A DNA stretch of 64,000 bases from Fructilactobacillus fructivorans (GCF_001434095.1 NZ_AZDS01000005.1:62001-126000); one strand, 5' to 3'. Positions 46,511-56,609 are shown, counted from the first letter of the stretch. The notes: a model not told the origin generated them from the sequence alone. A program made the numbers and translations.

Positions 46511-48697
46511 TTATTCTTTAATTTTTCCCATGTGAAGAGTTAAAGCATTAACAGCAACAATAATCGTTGAAGCTGACATAATTAAGGCTCCAACCGCTGG
46601 GGAAAGGATAATACCCAATGGAGCAAGAATCCCAGCAGCTAGCGGCATCGCAATAATGTTGTATCCAGCCCCCCACCAGAGGTTCTCCACCATTTTACGG
46701 TTAGTTGCTCTAGCTAGATCCAAGAAATCAATGATATCTTCCGGATCACTTCTGACTAGAACAACGTCAGCAGATTCAATTGCAACGTCGGTTCCAGCAC
46801 CGATGGCAACTCCAATGTTAGCTCGAGACAAACTTGGTGCATCGTTGATACCATCTCCAACCATCATGACATCGTTACCCTTACTCTGATACTCCTTAAT
46901 GATTTCTTCCTTGTTCTGTGGAAGTAGTTCAGCACGATAATCAATGTCACCTAACTGATGTGCGACTCGTTTAGCAGCTAAATCATTATCACCAGTGAGC
47001 ATGACTGGAGTGATATTCATTCTTCTTAAAGCTTTGATAAGGTCAATTGACTTAGGACGAAGGACATCCCCTTGGGCAATCACCCCCAGAACCTTGTCAT
47101 TACTTACAAGGTAACTGATTGAATTTCCTTGACTTGCTAAATCATCAAATTGCTTTTGGCTATAGTCCAAATGATTGTCTGATAAATATTTAGCAGTAAC
47201 AATCTTGTATTCTTGACCATCAATCTGACCGGTCAACCCAACTCCCTGAATTGCTTGAACATTTTTAGCAGGAGTCACATTGATCCCTTCCTTTTTAGCC
47301 TTAGCTAAAATTCCAGTTGCAAGGGGATGACTTGAATTAGCTTCAAGATCAGCGAACTTTGTAAGTAATTCATTGTCGCTCATATCTGAATCAGATGTGA
47401 CGTCATTAACCTGGAAGACCCCTTCGGTTAAAGTTCCAGTCTTATCCATAAAGACGTAGTCGAGGCGCTTAACTTCTTCAATTGCCTGACGGTGGCGAAT
47501 TAAAAGACCATTTTGAGCTCCAATTGAGGTGCTTCGAGCAACAACCAAGGGAATTGCGAGTCCTAAAGCATGAGGACATGCAATTACTAAGACGGTAATC
47601 ATTCTTTGTAGTCCATAACTCAGTCCACTAAGAATGGTCCAAATAATTAATGCCAGAATTCCAATTATCAAGGCACCATAGAACAACCAACGTGAAACCT
47701 TGTCAGCCATCGTTTGAGCCTTTGATTTTTCCTTCTGGGAGGCCTGAACCATCTTGATAACTTGAGCCAGGTAACCATCTTTGGCAGTCGCGGTAACTTT
47801 TACCTTAATGCTACCGTCACCGTTAACAGATCCACCAATAACTTTACTACCAGGCTTCTTGGCAACAGCTCTTGATTCACCCGTTACTAAAGACTCGTTT
47901 ACGGCACTCGTGCCAGAATCAACAACACCATCGGATGGGACTTTTTCACCTGGTTGAACCAGAACCACGTTGCCAACTTGCAACTGATCCAGATTAACAT
48001 CCTTAGTCTTGCCATTTGGTTCAACTAAATGAGCGGTATTAGGAAGCAATGCCGCCATTTTCTTCAGAGCATCTCCAGCGTTCATGACCGCATCCATTTC
48101 AATCCAGTGACCTAGAAGCATGATGACAATCAACGTTGCTAGTTCCCAGAAGAAATTCATCACGTGACCGCTTGGATTAACAAAGGTGTTCATGATAAAT
48201 GCATATAAACTGTAGAAATAAGAGGCACCAATTCCAAGCGTGATCAACGTCATCATGGCAGGAGCACGATTCTCTAATTCACCTTTAGCTCCCTTAAAGA
48301 ATGGTTCTCCACCGTAGAAGAATAAAATCGTTGAGAGGATCATGACAACCCAGTCTGATCCAGAAAAAGTAATCTGAAATGGTAGTTTCATTCCCATGAA
48401 TGGAGAAAGTAATAGGATGGGGATCGTAAGGATCAATGAAATCCAAAAGCGACGCTTAAAGTTTCCCATGTTCATCATGTGGCCGCCACCCATGTCCATT
48501 GAGCCACCGCTCATATTCATGTTCATGGATCCATGTTTCATCTTAATCGAACCATGATCCATCTTCATTTTATGATTACTACCCATGTTCATTTGTGACT
48601 TATTATTTTGGGAATTCATATTTTTCATTTTGTGGTCGTCATGATTCATGTTCATATTATTCATTGAATCATGCTTCCCGTTGTTCATGTCTTTCAT
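46511..48697 (-). CDS. copB: Copper-translocating P-type ATPase, CopB type
   Basis: P1B-type ATPase that exports copper (and silver) from the cytoplasm. The 728-residue product has eight hydrophobic helices, TGES at 272-275, the metal-binding CPH motif at 374-376 (CopB class; CopA has CPC) and the phosphorylation motif DKTGT at 418-422. The first 80 residues hold about 20 Met and 7 His in place of a CxxC domain, a likely copper-binding tail. GAGAGGAG before the ATG at 48695-48697 decides the start. It follows copY by about 14 bp and is under cop boxes. No copZ chaperone or copA is beside it. Confidence 0.93.
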   Translation of the reverse strand: MKDMNNGKHDSMNNMNMNHDDHKMKNMNSQNNKSQMNMGSNHKMKMDHGSIKMKHGSMNMNMSGGSMDMGGGHMMNMGNFKRRFWISLILTIPILLLSPFMGMKLPFQITFSGSDWVVMILSTILFFYGGEPFFKGAKGELENRAPAMMTLITLGIGASYFYSLYAFIMNTFVNPSGHVMNFFWELATLIVIMLLGHWIEMDAVMNAGDALKKMAALLPNTAHLVEPNGKTKDVNLDQLQVGNVVLVQPGEKVPSDGVVDSGTSAVNESLVTGESRAVAKKPGSKVIGGSVNGDGSIKVKVTATAKDGYLAQVIKMVQASQKEKSKAQTMADKVSRWLFYGALIIGILALIIWTILSGLSYGLQRMITVLVIACPHALGLAIPLVVARSTSIGAQNGLLIRHRQAIEEVKRLDYVFMDKTGTLTEGVFQVNDVTSDSDMSDNELLTKFADLEANSSHPLATGILAKAKKEGINVTPAKNVQAIQGVGLTGQIDGQEYKIVTAKYLSDNHLDYSQKQFDDLASQGNSISYLVSNDKVLGVIAQGDVLRPKSIDLIKALRRMNITPVMLTGDNDLAAKRVAHQLGDIDYRAELLPQNKEEIIKEYQSKGNDVMMVGDGINDAPSLSRANIGVAIGAGTDVAIESADVVLVRSDPEDIIDFLDLARATNRKMVENLWWGAGYNIIAMPLAAGILAPLGIILSPAVGALIMSASTIIVAVNALTLHMGKIKE

Positions 48698-48711
48698 TAA
48701 AAAGCTCCTCT

Positions 48712-49164
48712 CTACTGACAATCCATATTCATATTGCCCGGCAAGCAGTTACAGTCAACTTTATCAGGCGCCGTTTTTAATTTTTGGTTTAACATTTTTA
48801 CCAACTGATTAATATCGCCCTTACTAATCTTACTTTGACTAACTAAATCCATAATCGTTTGCCCTTTTCGCATATCACACATCTGTTTAAAAAGTTCCTC
48901 AGCGCTCAGATTCATCGCATTTTGTTCACTAACTGTTGATGAATAAACAAAGTGCTGACCCTGTTTTACTCTTGTCAGCAGTCCCTTTTTAACCAAGCGA
49001 CCAAGTAGGGTTTTGATAGTTGATTCCTTCCAGTCCCGTTTACTGGCGACAGCATCAATAATGCTTCGTGATGAACTAGCACCCATGGTCCAAATTAGCC
49101 GCACAATTTGCCATTCAGCATGTGTGATTTCATCAATTTTTTTAACTTCATTCAACTCTATCAT
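48712..49164 (-). CDS. copY: Copper-responsive repressor CopY
   Basis: BlaI/MecI-type winged-helix repressor of the cop operon. The 150-residue product has the DNA-binding domain at about 10-80 (STIKTLLGRLVKKGLL recognition region) and a cysteine-bearing C-terminus, CNCLPGNMNMDC, a zinc/copper site resembling the CxC...CxC of Enterococcus CopY. Copper should displace zinc and release the DNA. Start: ATG at 49162-49164 has GAGGG immediately before it with almost no spacing; a TTG four codons in would be better spaced, so the first residues are uncertain. Confidence 0.92.
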   Translation of the reverse strand: MIELNEVKKIDEITHAEWQIVRLIWTMGASSSRSIIDAVASKRDWKESTIKTLLGRLVKKGLLTRVKQGQHFVYSSTVSEQNAMNLSAEELFKQMCDMRKGQTIMDLVSQSKISKGDINQLVKMLNQKLKTAPDKVDCNCLPGNMNMDCQ

Positions 49165-49181
49165 CCCTCAAACATTTAATT

Positions 49182-49191
49182 TACATCTGTA
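49182..49191. promoter_or_regulatory. cop box 2 (CopY operator)
   Basis: TACATCTGTA, a match to the CopY operator TACAnnTGTA, between the promoter and copY. Confidence 0.85.
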
Positions 49192-49203
49192 AACTCAGCT
49201 TTA

Positions 49204-49232
49204 AATATAATCTACAATTGTAAACTTTGCAA
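49204..49232 (-). promoter_or_regulatory. copYB promoter
   Basis: TTGCAA (49227-49232), a 17-bp spacer, and TATATT (49204-49209) on the minus strand. One cop box lies inside the spacer and the other downstream of the start. Confidence 0.75.
49213..49222. promoter_or_regulatory. cop box 1 (CopY operator)
   Basis: TACAATTGTA, a perfect palindrome matching TACAnnTGTA, located between the -35 and -10 elements. Confidence 0.87.
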
Positions 49233-49256
49233 GGATTTTAAATCTCTTACATAAAG

Positions 49257-49302
49257 AAAAGAGTGGTTAGTTACTGTCATAGCAGTAATTAATCACTCTT
49301 TT
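49257..49302 (-). terminator. Terminator after coaA
   Basis: Long imperfect stem AAAGAGTGGTTAGTTACTG/CAGTAATTAATCACTCTTT with wobble pairs, overlapping the coaA stop region. Confidence 0.78.
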
Positions 49303-50217
49303 TTAGTATTTTCTAAGGTAAACTTTATCCACGATATGACCTTTACCCTTATGAATAATAAGGTTAGCCCGTTCTCGGGTTGGCAATATATACTCGTTTA
49401 AATTTGGTAAATTAACGGTATTCCAAACATTCTCAGCCATTTCAATCGCTTTTTGGGGTTCCTCTTTCGCATATTTGTAATAATAATTGGTCGGATCTTT
49501 AAACGCGGTCTTCATTAACTTTTTGAAACGGTTGAGATACCACGTTTCAATTAATTTCGGATCAGCATCAATGTAAATTGAAAAATCAGTAAAATCACCA
49601 ATGTAAAGCTTCTGATGATCCGGGATTTGGAGGGTATTGATCCCTTCAATAATTAAGATATCAGGATTCTTAATGACATCGTATCGGTTGGGAACAATGT
49701 CATAAGTCTGATGAGAATAAACGGGAGCTTTCACTTCTTTTACCCCGGCTTTAATCTTAACCAAAAATTGAATTAAAGACTCCATGTCATAGCTTTCAGG
49801 AAAACCCTTACGATCAAGGATTCCCTTCTCCTTTAAGATCTTTGTTGGATACAAAAAGCCGTCCGTGGTAATCAATTGGGTCTTCATGTCCGGTAATAAA
49901 TCGGTAAAAAGGTATCGCAATAAGCGTGCCGCCGTGGATTTTCCAACTGCTACACTTCCTGAAATTCCAATAATAAACGGAATTTTGGGAGTCAAACGTT
50001 TTAGAAAGTGACTCTCGGTATCTTCCCAATTCTGATAATGTTTCGAAGCCAATTCCAACAAATGAACCAATGGCATGTAGATGTTAGACACATCATCCAA
50101 TGAAATTTGGTCATTAAAGGCTTTTAACCGCTCCAAATTAGCCTGAGTAATCGGCGCTGATTCGTTCGGATAAAACTCTTTCCATTCATTTTTACTGAAT
50201 TCATAAAAATCTTTCAT
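49303..50217 (-). CDS. coaA: Pantothenate kinase, type I
   Basis: First step of coenzyme A synthesis: phosphorylation of pantothenate, normally feedback-inhibited by CoA. The 304-residue product has the P-loop GSVAVGKST near 87-95 and the family body matching CoaA of E. coli and lactobacilli. AGGTGA before the ATG at 50215-50217 gives the start; a TTG two codons upstream is not needed. It lies 10 bp after helD and may share its transcript. Confidence 0.95.
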   Translation of the reverse strand: MKDFYEFSKNEWKEFYPNESAPITQANLERLKAFNDQISLDDVSNIYMPLVHLLELASKHYQNWEDTESHFLKRLTPKIPFIIGISGSVAVGKSTAARLLRYLFTDLLPDMKTQLITTDGFLYPTKILKEKGILDRKGFPESYDMESLIQFLVKIKAGVKEVKAPVYSHQTYDIVPNRYDVIKNPDILIIEGINTLQIPDHQKLYIGDFTDFSIYIDADPKLIETWYLNRFKKLMKTAFKDPTNYYYKYAKEEPQKAIEMAENVWNTVNLPNLNEYILPTRERANLIIHKGKGHIVDKVYLRKY

Positions 50218-50227
50218 CGCCAATCAC

Positions 50228-52528
50228 CTACTTGGTTACCAACTGATATTCATCCTTTGGAACATCATTAAACAGTGGTGATAATTCACCAATTGAAATC
50301 ACATCTAAACGATGCATGGCACGACTACAAATCGTATAAACTAACTGATCGTCACGTTCTGTTGGATATTCTTGTTTAGAACCATTCCACATCACAACGG
50401 CATCAAACTCAAGTCCTTTGGCTAGATAAGCTGGGACCACAATGACACCCTTAACTAACCGCTGATTTTCGGTCTGAATCAAAGTGGATTTAATCCCCTT
50501 CTGCTCGAGCTTTTCGTGCACTCGTTTACATTCATCCAATGATTTCGCAATTATGGCCGTGGTGTCGTTGGCTTGATCATTGTTCTGAATCGTCTCTTTT
50601 AAAGCGTTAATGCCACTATCAACATCACCTACCACGTTAATCTTAGGAAGTTCTCCCGTTCTCGCAAAGGATTGAATCTTACTTCCATCCGGAATCAAAT
50701 GCTTCGTAAAATCAGTGATTTGTTCGGTTGACCGGTACGATTTATTAAGCTCGATGACCCGAGTTTTCTCTGGATCAAACATCGTTTCCATTTCTTTTAA
50801 CAAACTTTGGCTACTTTCATGGGTGAAAATGGCCTGATTAAGATCTCCCAGTAAAGTAAACTTAGCACGGGGAAAATTAAACTTCAGATAAGCCAACTGA
50901 AATGGAGTATAGTCCTGAACTTCATCAACAAACAGATAACGCATATGAACATCAGGCCGTTTCCCGGAGATCAAGTCGTATAAATAGAGATAAATGGAGA
51001 TGTCAGCATCACTGATTTTCCCATTCTTTAAACGATCAATCGATTTTTCCACTCCATCGTTCCATTCCTGTTCACTAATTCCATACTTACTTAGGTCCGC
51101 GATTCGAGGAACATTTCTTAGTAAGTTAACGAATTGACGGTTGATACTGACAAAACGACCTCGGGTAATGGCCTTTTTGACGTTTCGAAAGGCATTTTGG
51201 ACAATCTTTTTAGCAAGGAAATTGTATTCCTTGTCTGGGTTATCCATACTCTCACCAAACTTGGCGTAAATGGCTTGCAGTTGTTGTTGATCAAGACCTT
51301 CAATGGTCTCTTCCACCCACTTCTTACGCATTTCACTTCCAATGTGGCGATTCAAAATCTTACTTAGTTCTTCCTTAGTAGCTTCCAATCGATTTCGCAA
51401 GTTATAGTTCTGGTTAAAACGATAGTAAATCTCACTAATCTCTTCTTTAGAGATAAAGACATTCTGTTCAAACTTAATATCCTTAAATTGGAAATTTTCC
51501 TTATTTAAATGATGAGCATACTTCCCCACCAACTTAAAGAAGTCCAGACTGTTCTTAAAGTCGACCACTTTCTGCTGGTGCTTTTCGTGGGTCTCAGTAA
51601 AACGCTCACCAACCGTCTCCACACTTAGGTGCGGAACGCGCCGATTAGTGTACTGATAATACGTCATCTGAACCATGTTTTGTTCCCCTAGTTCAGGTAA
51701 AACTTCATTAATATAATCATTAAATAATTGGTTAGGTGAAAACAAGATGACTTGACCAGAGTTCAAATTCCCCCGGTAACGGTAAAGGAGGTACGCAATT
51801 CGTTGTAAAACTGCAGCCGTTTTTCCTGATCCAGCCGCTCCTTGAACGAAAAGAAGGTCAGAATCAGTGTCCCGAATGATTTGATTTTGTTCCTTCTGAA
51901 TCGTGGTTACGATGCTCTTCATCTTCGTATCGGACTGGTGACTCAGATTTTCTAGTAATAAATTATCGCCTAACGCCTCATCCGTATCAAAGATGGTCTC
52001 AATCTTACCGTCTTTAATCTCAATTTGTCGCTTTAATTTGACATCCACTTTCTGTGGTCCAGCTGGTGAATCATAGGTCATCTGACCGATTCCACTATCA
52101 TAGTAAATACTGGAAATGGGAGCTCGCCAATCATAAACCAAGTAGTCATCTGGATTATCGGTGAATGAAGCTAGTCCAATATAGATCGTCTCGGTGTGCT
52201 TTTCACCCTCTTCGTGAAAATCAATGCGTGCGAAATAAGGGTTTTGATCCAGCCGTTTTAACGTACCTAAGTCTCTAGCGGCATTCTTCCATCTGTTTTC
52301 CCGTTCTGACAACAGTTGTTGTTGCTGTCTGACCGAGACTCCGGTTTCCATCTGACCACTATATGTACTGGTCTTCAGACGAACATCATTAAAAAAGTTT
52401 TTTTGGATTTCCGATTGGTCACCCTTCGCTTTTTTAATTTTTTTAGCAGCGTCGACTTCTGCCATTTCAATTTTGCTTTCCACAAAATCAAGGTGCTTCT
52501 GTTCTGATTTCTTAATTGAATTTTCCAA
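50228..52528 (-). CDS. helD: HelD-like RNA polymerase recycling helicase (UvrD family)
   Basis: Superfamily 1 ATPase; Bacillus HelD binds RNA polymerase and releases stalled complexes. The 766-residue product has a long N-terminal coiled coil (about 1-90) expected to enter the secondary channel, the split Walker A GAAGSGKT at 230-237, a central clamp region of about 280 residues, Walker B DEVQDYT near 545, and the 1B/2A motifs including YRSTEQI. It lacks the extra accessory domains of UvrD/Rep. It is monocistronic or in one unit with coaA. Confidence 0.9.
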   Translation of the reverse strand: MENSIKKSEQKHLDFVESKIEMAEVDAAKKIKKAKGDQSEIQKNFFNDVRLKTSTYSGQMETGVSVRQQQQLLSERENRWKNAARDLGTLKRLDQNPYFARIDFHEEGEKHTETIYIGLASFTDNPDDYLVYDWRAPISSIYYDSGIGQMTYDSPAGPQKVDVKLKRQIEIKDGKIETIFDTDEALGDNLLLENLSHQSDTKMKSIVTTIQKEQNQIIRDTDSDLLFVQGAAGSGKTAAVLQRIAYLLYRYRGNLNSGQVILFSPNQLFNDYINEVLPELGEQNMVQMTYYQYTNRRVPHLSVETVGERFTETHEKHQQKVVDFKNSLDFFKLVGKYAHHLNKENFQFKDIKFEQNVFISKEEISEIYYRFNQNYNLRNRLEATKEELSKILNRHIGSEMRKKWVEETIEGLDQQQLQAIYAKFGESMDNPDKEYNFLAKKIVQNAFRNVKKAITRGRFVSINRQFVNLLRNVPRIADLSKYGISEQEWNDGVEKSIDRLKNGKISDADISIYLYLYDLISGKRPDVHMRYLFVDEVQDYTPFQLAYLKFNFPRAKFTLLGDLNQAIFTHESSQSLLKEMETMFDPEKTRVIELNKSYRSTEQITDFTKHLIPDGSKIQSFARTGELPKINVVGDVDSGINALKETIQNNDQANDTTAIIAKSLDECKRVHEKLEQKGIKSTLIQTENQRLVKGVIVVPAYLAKGLEFDAVVMWNGSKQEYPTERDDQLVYTICSRAMHRLDVISIGELSPLFNDVPKDEYQLVTK

Positions 52529-52619
52529 CGGACAATCCCTCCTGCTTGCTAAACTTGACTAAATATTCTAACATATTACATCAGCTCGACAAAATATAAA
52601 AAACCAAGGTGATCGTAAT

Positions 52620-54476
52620 ATGGATTCAATTTCATTAGTAATTGTTCTACTGGCGGCCCTCATAACGCCATTAATCATGGCTAGATTCCACATTTCTATG
52701 CTACCAACGGCGGTCGTAGAAATCTTAGTTGGAATCATCTTAGGTCCCAGTCTATTTAACATTGTATCGGACTCAAATATCTTGTCCATTCTTTCAAAAA
52801 TCGGTGTAATTGTCCTCCTGTTTTTGAGTGGAATGGAAATCGATTTTTCACTATTTAAGCCCAAAAGCAAGAACCCAAGTGAACTCGAAAAGAAGTCAAA
52901 CAAGAACGCTCCTCGTTTTTCCTCGGTCCAACTAGCCTTCATGGGTTACGCAACCGTTATTATCCTATCATTAATTCTAGGATACTTCTGTAAATTAAGC
53001 GGCCTTTTCAGTGATTTTTGGTTAGCTTCCATTTTATTTGCTACCATTTCACTGGGAGTCGTAATTGCTGCCCTAAAAGAAAAGGACGTGACCGGTAGTG
53101 CCTTTGGGCAAACCATTCTATTAATTGCGGCTTTAGGTGAAGTCTTACCAATCTTCGCCCTTACGATCTATGCATCCGTCTTCGGTAAAGACAGTAAATC
53201 ATTATGGTTAATTTTGATTCTCTTTGTGGTAGCGGGCTTTCTACTCTGGTGGTTCAAACGCTTCTTTAAATTCTCAGACCAAATCAACAAATCAACCACT
53301 CAGATTGACATTCGACTTGCGTTCTTTATCATTGTGCTCTTATCAACCATTGCGGTTTTCGTGGGCTCAGAAGATATCTTAGGAGCTTTCATCGGTGGAA
53401 TGGTATACAAACTCTTGCAACCATCTGAAACTACTAAAGATCGGCTGGATTCAATTGGATACGGTCTGTTTATCCCCGTCTTCTTCATCATGAGTGGTGT
53501 CGGTTTGAATGTCAAAGAGTTATTGTCTAATCCAGCTACACTGATACTCATCCCAGTCTTCTTTGCGAGTTACATTATCTCCAAATTAGGACTCTACCCC
53601 ATCTTTAGACTCCGCTTCAATAAGCGAAACTCACTAGCGGGGATGGCGCTTCCAAGTGCTACTATCACAATGGTGTTAGCCATTCTCCAGGTTGCCAAGG
53701 GTATGAAGGTTATTACCTCACAACAATCTGGGGCATTCTTACTGGCTGCCATTATTACTTGTATCCTTGGACCACTGGTCTTTAACAAGGCCTTTAAGGT
53801 TGAACCAGAAACCTATCCTAAGATTAAAGTAAACTTTTTCGGGGTCAACCTAACAACCATTCCGGTTGCCCAACAACTGTCAACTGGATGGTATGACGTT
53901 AACGTCTATACTGATAACGAGGAACACTATCGTTCCTATAACAGTCAGGCTAACGTTCATCTGGTCGACAAATTAGATCCACAATTCCTGATTAAGAACG
54001 GATACTTTGACTGTGACATCACCGTTATGGCCTACTTTGACTCAGAAACGAGTTATGAGTTAGCTAAGGCAGCTAAGAAGTACGGGGTACGTCGTGTCAT
54101 TGCCCGTTTTGAAAATCGGGACGTCCTTGATCAACACAAGAAAGAACTTCTTGATCTCGGTGTTGAAATTTACAATAATCTGTCCGTTAACATCGCCATG
54201 CTCAGAGAATTGATCGAAGTACCATCTACCTTTAAGATGATTGAATCCAACGAATCGGTCCTCCATGAGGTTAAGTTGACCAACCCTAGTCTTGCCAATA
54301 CGACAATCAAGAGTCTTCCGTTCAGTAATGACATTACCATTAATGAAATTTTCAGAGACCATCAACCACTTCATCCAACTGGAAACACTACTTTAATGTT
54401 GGGTGATCAAATTATCTTCTCGGCTAAAAAGGGAACTGGCATTCAAATCAGAAATGAATTTAATCCTGATGAATAA
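52620..54476 (+). CDS. CPA2 family Na+/H+ or K+/H+ antiporter with TrkA-like tail
   Basis: Membrane antiporter of the Kef/NapA group. The 618-residue product has 11 to 12 hydrophobic helices (to about residue 385). A soluble C-terminal part follows with a TrkA_N-like nucleotide-binding region (about 395-520; FDSETSYELAKAAKKYGVRR) and a TrkA_C-like end (about 530-615), so ligand-gated. The dinucleotide loop GxGxxG is not clear here (FFGVNLTTIPVAQ), so ligand binding may differ. AAGGTGAT site before ATG. Ion selectivity is not deducible. Confidence 0.85.
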   Translation: MDSISLVIVLLAALITPLIMARFHISMLPTAVVEILVGIILGPSLFNIVSDSNILSILSKIGVIVLLFLSGMEIDFSLFKPKSKNPSELEKKSNKNAPRFSSVQLAFMGYATVIILSLILGYFCKLSGLFSDFWLASILFATISLGVVIAALKEKDVTGSAFGQTILLIAALGEVLPIFALTIYASVFGKDSKSLWLILILFVVAGFLLWWFKRFFKFSDQINKSTTQIDIRLAFFIIVLLSTIAVFVGSEDILGAFIGGMVYKLLQPSETTKDRLDSIGYGLFIPVFFIMSGVGLNVKELLSNPATLILIPVFFASYIISKLGLYPIFRLRFNKRNSLAGMALPSATITMVLAILQVAKGMKVITSQQSGAFLLAAIITCILGPLVFNKAFKVEPETYPKIKVNFFGVNLTTIPVAQQLSTGWYDVNVYTDNEEHYRSYNSQANVHLVDKLDPQFLIKNGYFDCDITVMAYFDSETSYELAKAAKKYGVRRVIARFENRDVLDQHKKELLDLGVEIYNNLSVNIAMLRELIEVPSTFKMIESNESVLHEVKLTNPSLANTTIKSLPFSNDITINEIFRDHQPLHPTGNTTLMLGDQIIFSAKKGTGIQIRNEFNPDE

Positions 54477-54488
54477 ATAAACTTCTAA

Positions 54489-54530
54489 TAAACTCTCCTA
54501 ACTCACCAAGTTAGTGGGGTTTATTTTTTA
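54489..54530 (+). terminator. Terminator after the CPA2 gene
   Basis: Imperfect stem AAACTCTCCTAAC/GTTAGTGGGGTTT with wobble pairs, then a T run, 12 bp past the stop codon. Confidence 0.75.
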
Positions 54531-54628
54531 TGCCATCATTTTATCTCAATTAAGAAACTAATTACTTCAAATAATTATTAAATTATACCAATTCCACTCC
54601 GCCCACGTTTATATTAAGAGCCAAAATA

Positions 54629-54637
54629 TGCTAAAAT
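54629..54637 (+). promoter_or_regulatory. Extended -10 promoter of the histidine phosphatase gene
   Basis: TG-C-TAAAAT about 30 bp before the start codon, without a convincing -35. Confidence 0.45.
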
Positions 54638-54668
54638 TAGGCAACTAGTCAATCAGGAGGAAAATAAA

Positions 54669-55325
54669 ATGACTTCACTTAATTTATATTTTGTAAGACA
54701 CGGTCAAACTTATCTAAACCGTTATCACCGTCTACAGGGTTGGGCAGATTCTGCATTGACCGATAAGGGAATTACAGATGCAATTGATGCCGGTAAACAC
54801 CTTAGCAAAATTAACTTTGACAAAGCATACAGTAGTGACACCAAAAGAGCGCGTGACACGGCTGAATTAATTTTAAAAGAAAACCCATCAGGGTTAATTG
54901 AACCCATTGAGATGGAAAATCTCAGAGAAGAAAACTTTGGCTATTTTGAGGGAAACGACATGGGTCAAGTTTGGCACATCATCGGTGGACCTTCTGGGGC
55001 TGATTCTTATAGTCAGATGATCGAAACCTACACGATGGAGAAAACTCGTGACATGATTGCGGATGCTGACCCTTACGGCGACGCCGAAAATGATTCTCAG
55101 TTTTGGCAACGAGTTCAAACTGGACTGGACGAAATCGTTAACAATGCTGAAGACGGTGATGATATCTTAATCACCGCTCATGGAACCTTTATTCGAAGCA
55201 TCGTCAGTCGGTTTAGTGACATTGACATTAGTGACCCAATTCATAACGGAAGTGTTACTAAAATCGAATACAAAGACGGTGACTACGTCGTAAAGTACTA
55301 TAACAATATTTCTGATCCAGTCTAA
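54669..55325 (+). CDS. Histidine phosphatase family protein (phosphoglycerate mutase-like)
   Basis: Branch 1 histidine phosphatase. The 218-residue product has the catalytic RHGQT (10-14, His11), the arginine in SDTKRARDTAELI near 57-69 and the second histidine in ITAHGTF near 169. It is probably a phosphatase of unknown substrate rather than a glycolytic mutase, because the long mutase insert is missing. AGGAGG site before ATG. It lies 10 bp upstream of hflX, so the two are co-transcribed. Confidence 0.85.
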   Translation: MTSLNLYFVRHGQTYLNRYHRLQGWADSALTDKGITDAIDAGKHLSKINFDKAYSSDTKRARDTAELILKENPSGLIEPIEMENLREENFGYFEGNDMGQVWHIIGGPSGADSYSQMIETYTMEKTRDMIADADPYGDAENDSQFWQRVQTGLDEIVNNAEDGDDILITAHGTFIRSIVSRFSDIDISDPIHNGSVTKIEYKDGDYVVKYYNNISDPV

Positions 55326-55335
55326 AGGAGCTTTA

Positions 55336-56601
55336 ATGAACGATAATCTTACTGATGTAATTACAATTGGTTTAGATTTAAATGATGCCAATTTTCAGTA
55401 CTCAATGGAAGAACTCAATAATCTCGTCACGGCTAATAACATGCAAAGTGTTGAAACCGTTACACAAAAATTAGATCATCCTGATCCAGCCACTTACTTT
55501 GGTAAGGGCAAAGTGGAATTTCTTGAGCAACTCGTTAAGACCACGGAAACGGACGTGATCGTCGCCAATGATGAACTGAGTCCCAGTCAGATTCGGAATC
55601 TGGAAAAACTGACCAATGCCAAAATCATTGACCGAACGGGACTCATCTTAGAAATCTTCGCTAACCGGGCACGCTCACGTGAGGCCAAATTGCAGGTTCA
55701 ACTTGCTAAACTTAACTATCAACTTCCCAGACTCCGAACCAGTGCAAGTCAACGCCTGGATCAGCAGTCAGCTGGAGGTGGTCTTGCTAACCGTGGTGCT
55801 GGTGAAACCCAAATTGAGTTAAATCGGCGAACCATCCAACACCAAATTAATCATGTTCGTCACGAACTAAAAGAAATTGACAAATCATACGACACGCAGA
55901 GTAAAAAGCGCAAACAAAATGACCTTAAAACCATTGCACTGGTTGGATATACGAACGCTGGAAAATCCACCATTATGAACCAACTGGTTAAACGCTTTGG
56001 GGAGAATGAAGATAAAGAAGTTACGGTTAAAAACATGCTGTTTGCTACCCTAGACACCAGCGTTAGAAAGATTGAATTACCAAACCACAAACGATTTCTG
56101 GCAACCGATACGGTTGGTTTTGTAAGTCAACTTCCCCACCAACTCATTCAAGCCTTCAAATCAACTCTGGCTGAAGCAGCTAATGCGGATCTATTGATTC
56201 AAGTTGTTGATTATTCTGATCCTAATCAGGAATTAATGATGCAGACCACCGAAGCAACCCTAAAAGAAATTGGGGTTCCAGATATCCCAATGATTAAGGT
56301 CTTCAACAAGGCTGACAAAAGTGGCGAGAACTACCCTGTTCGTGAGGGCAACAATATCATCATTTCCGCTCTAGACCCTAGTTCCATTAACCGCTTGGTT
56401 GACATTATCTCCGAAAACTTATTTAAGGATTACATCAAAAAAACTTACCTAGTTCCGTTTAGTAATGGTCAGGTCGTCTCCGATTTAAACGAAAACGAGA
56501 CAGTTTATCAGACTGACTATACTGATCAAGGAACCGTTTTACGGGTCGAACTTCCGGAAACATCCGCGGGAAAATATAAAAAATATGAAGTTAATGAATA
56601 A
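55336..56601 (+). CDS. hflX: GTPase HflX
   Basis: Ribosome-associated GTPase that splits stalled 70S ribosomes after heat or other stress. The 421-residue product has the N-terminal glycine-rich HflX domain with FGKGKVEFL near residue 54-62, the linker helices containing GAGETQIELNRR near 154-165, then the G domain: G1 GYTNAGKST (204-212), G3 DTVGF (258-262), G4 NKAD near 325, and a short C-terminal domain. Good AAGGAG site. Confidence 0.94.
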   Translation: MNDNLTDVITIGLDLNDANFQYSMEELNNLVTANNMQSVETVTQKLDHPDPATYFGKGKVEFLEQLVKTTETDVIVANDELSPSQIRNLEKLTNAKIIDRTGLILEIFANRARSREAKLQVQLAKLNYQLPRLRTSASQRLDQQSAGGGLANRGAGETQIELNRRTIQHQINHVRHELKEIDKSYDTQSKKRKQNDLKTIALVGYTNAGKSTIMNQLVKRFGENEDKEVTVKNMLFATLDTSVRKIELPNHKRFLATDTVGFVSQLPHQLIQAFKSTLAEAANADLLIQVVDYSDPNQELMMQTTEATLKEIGVPDIPMIKVFNKADKSGENYPVREGNNIIISALDPSSINRLVDIISENLFKDYIKKTYLVPFSNGQVVSDLNENETVYQTDYTDQGTVLRVELPETSAGKYKKYEVNE

Positions 56602-56609
56602 AATTTTAG

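Noticed and set aside
52620-54476. A second potassium-efflux regulator gene next to the CPA2 transporter
   Set aside because: The nucleotide-binding region is part of the same reading frame as the transporter; no separate kefF/kefG-like gene is present.
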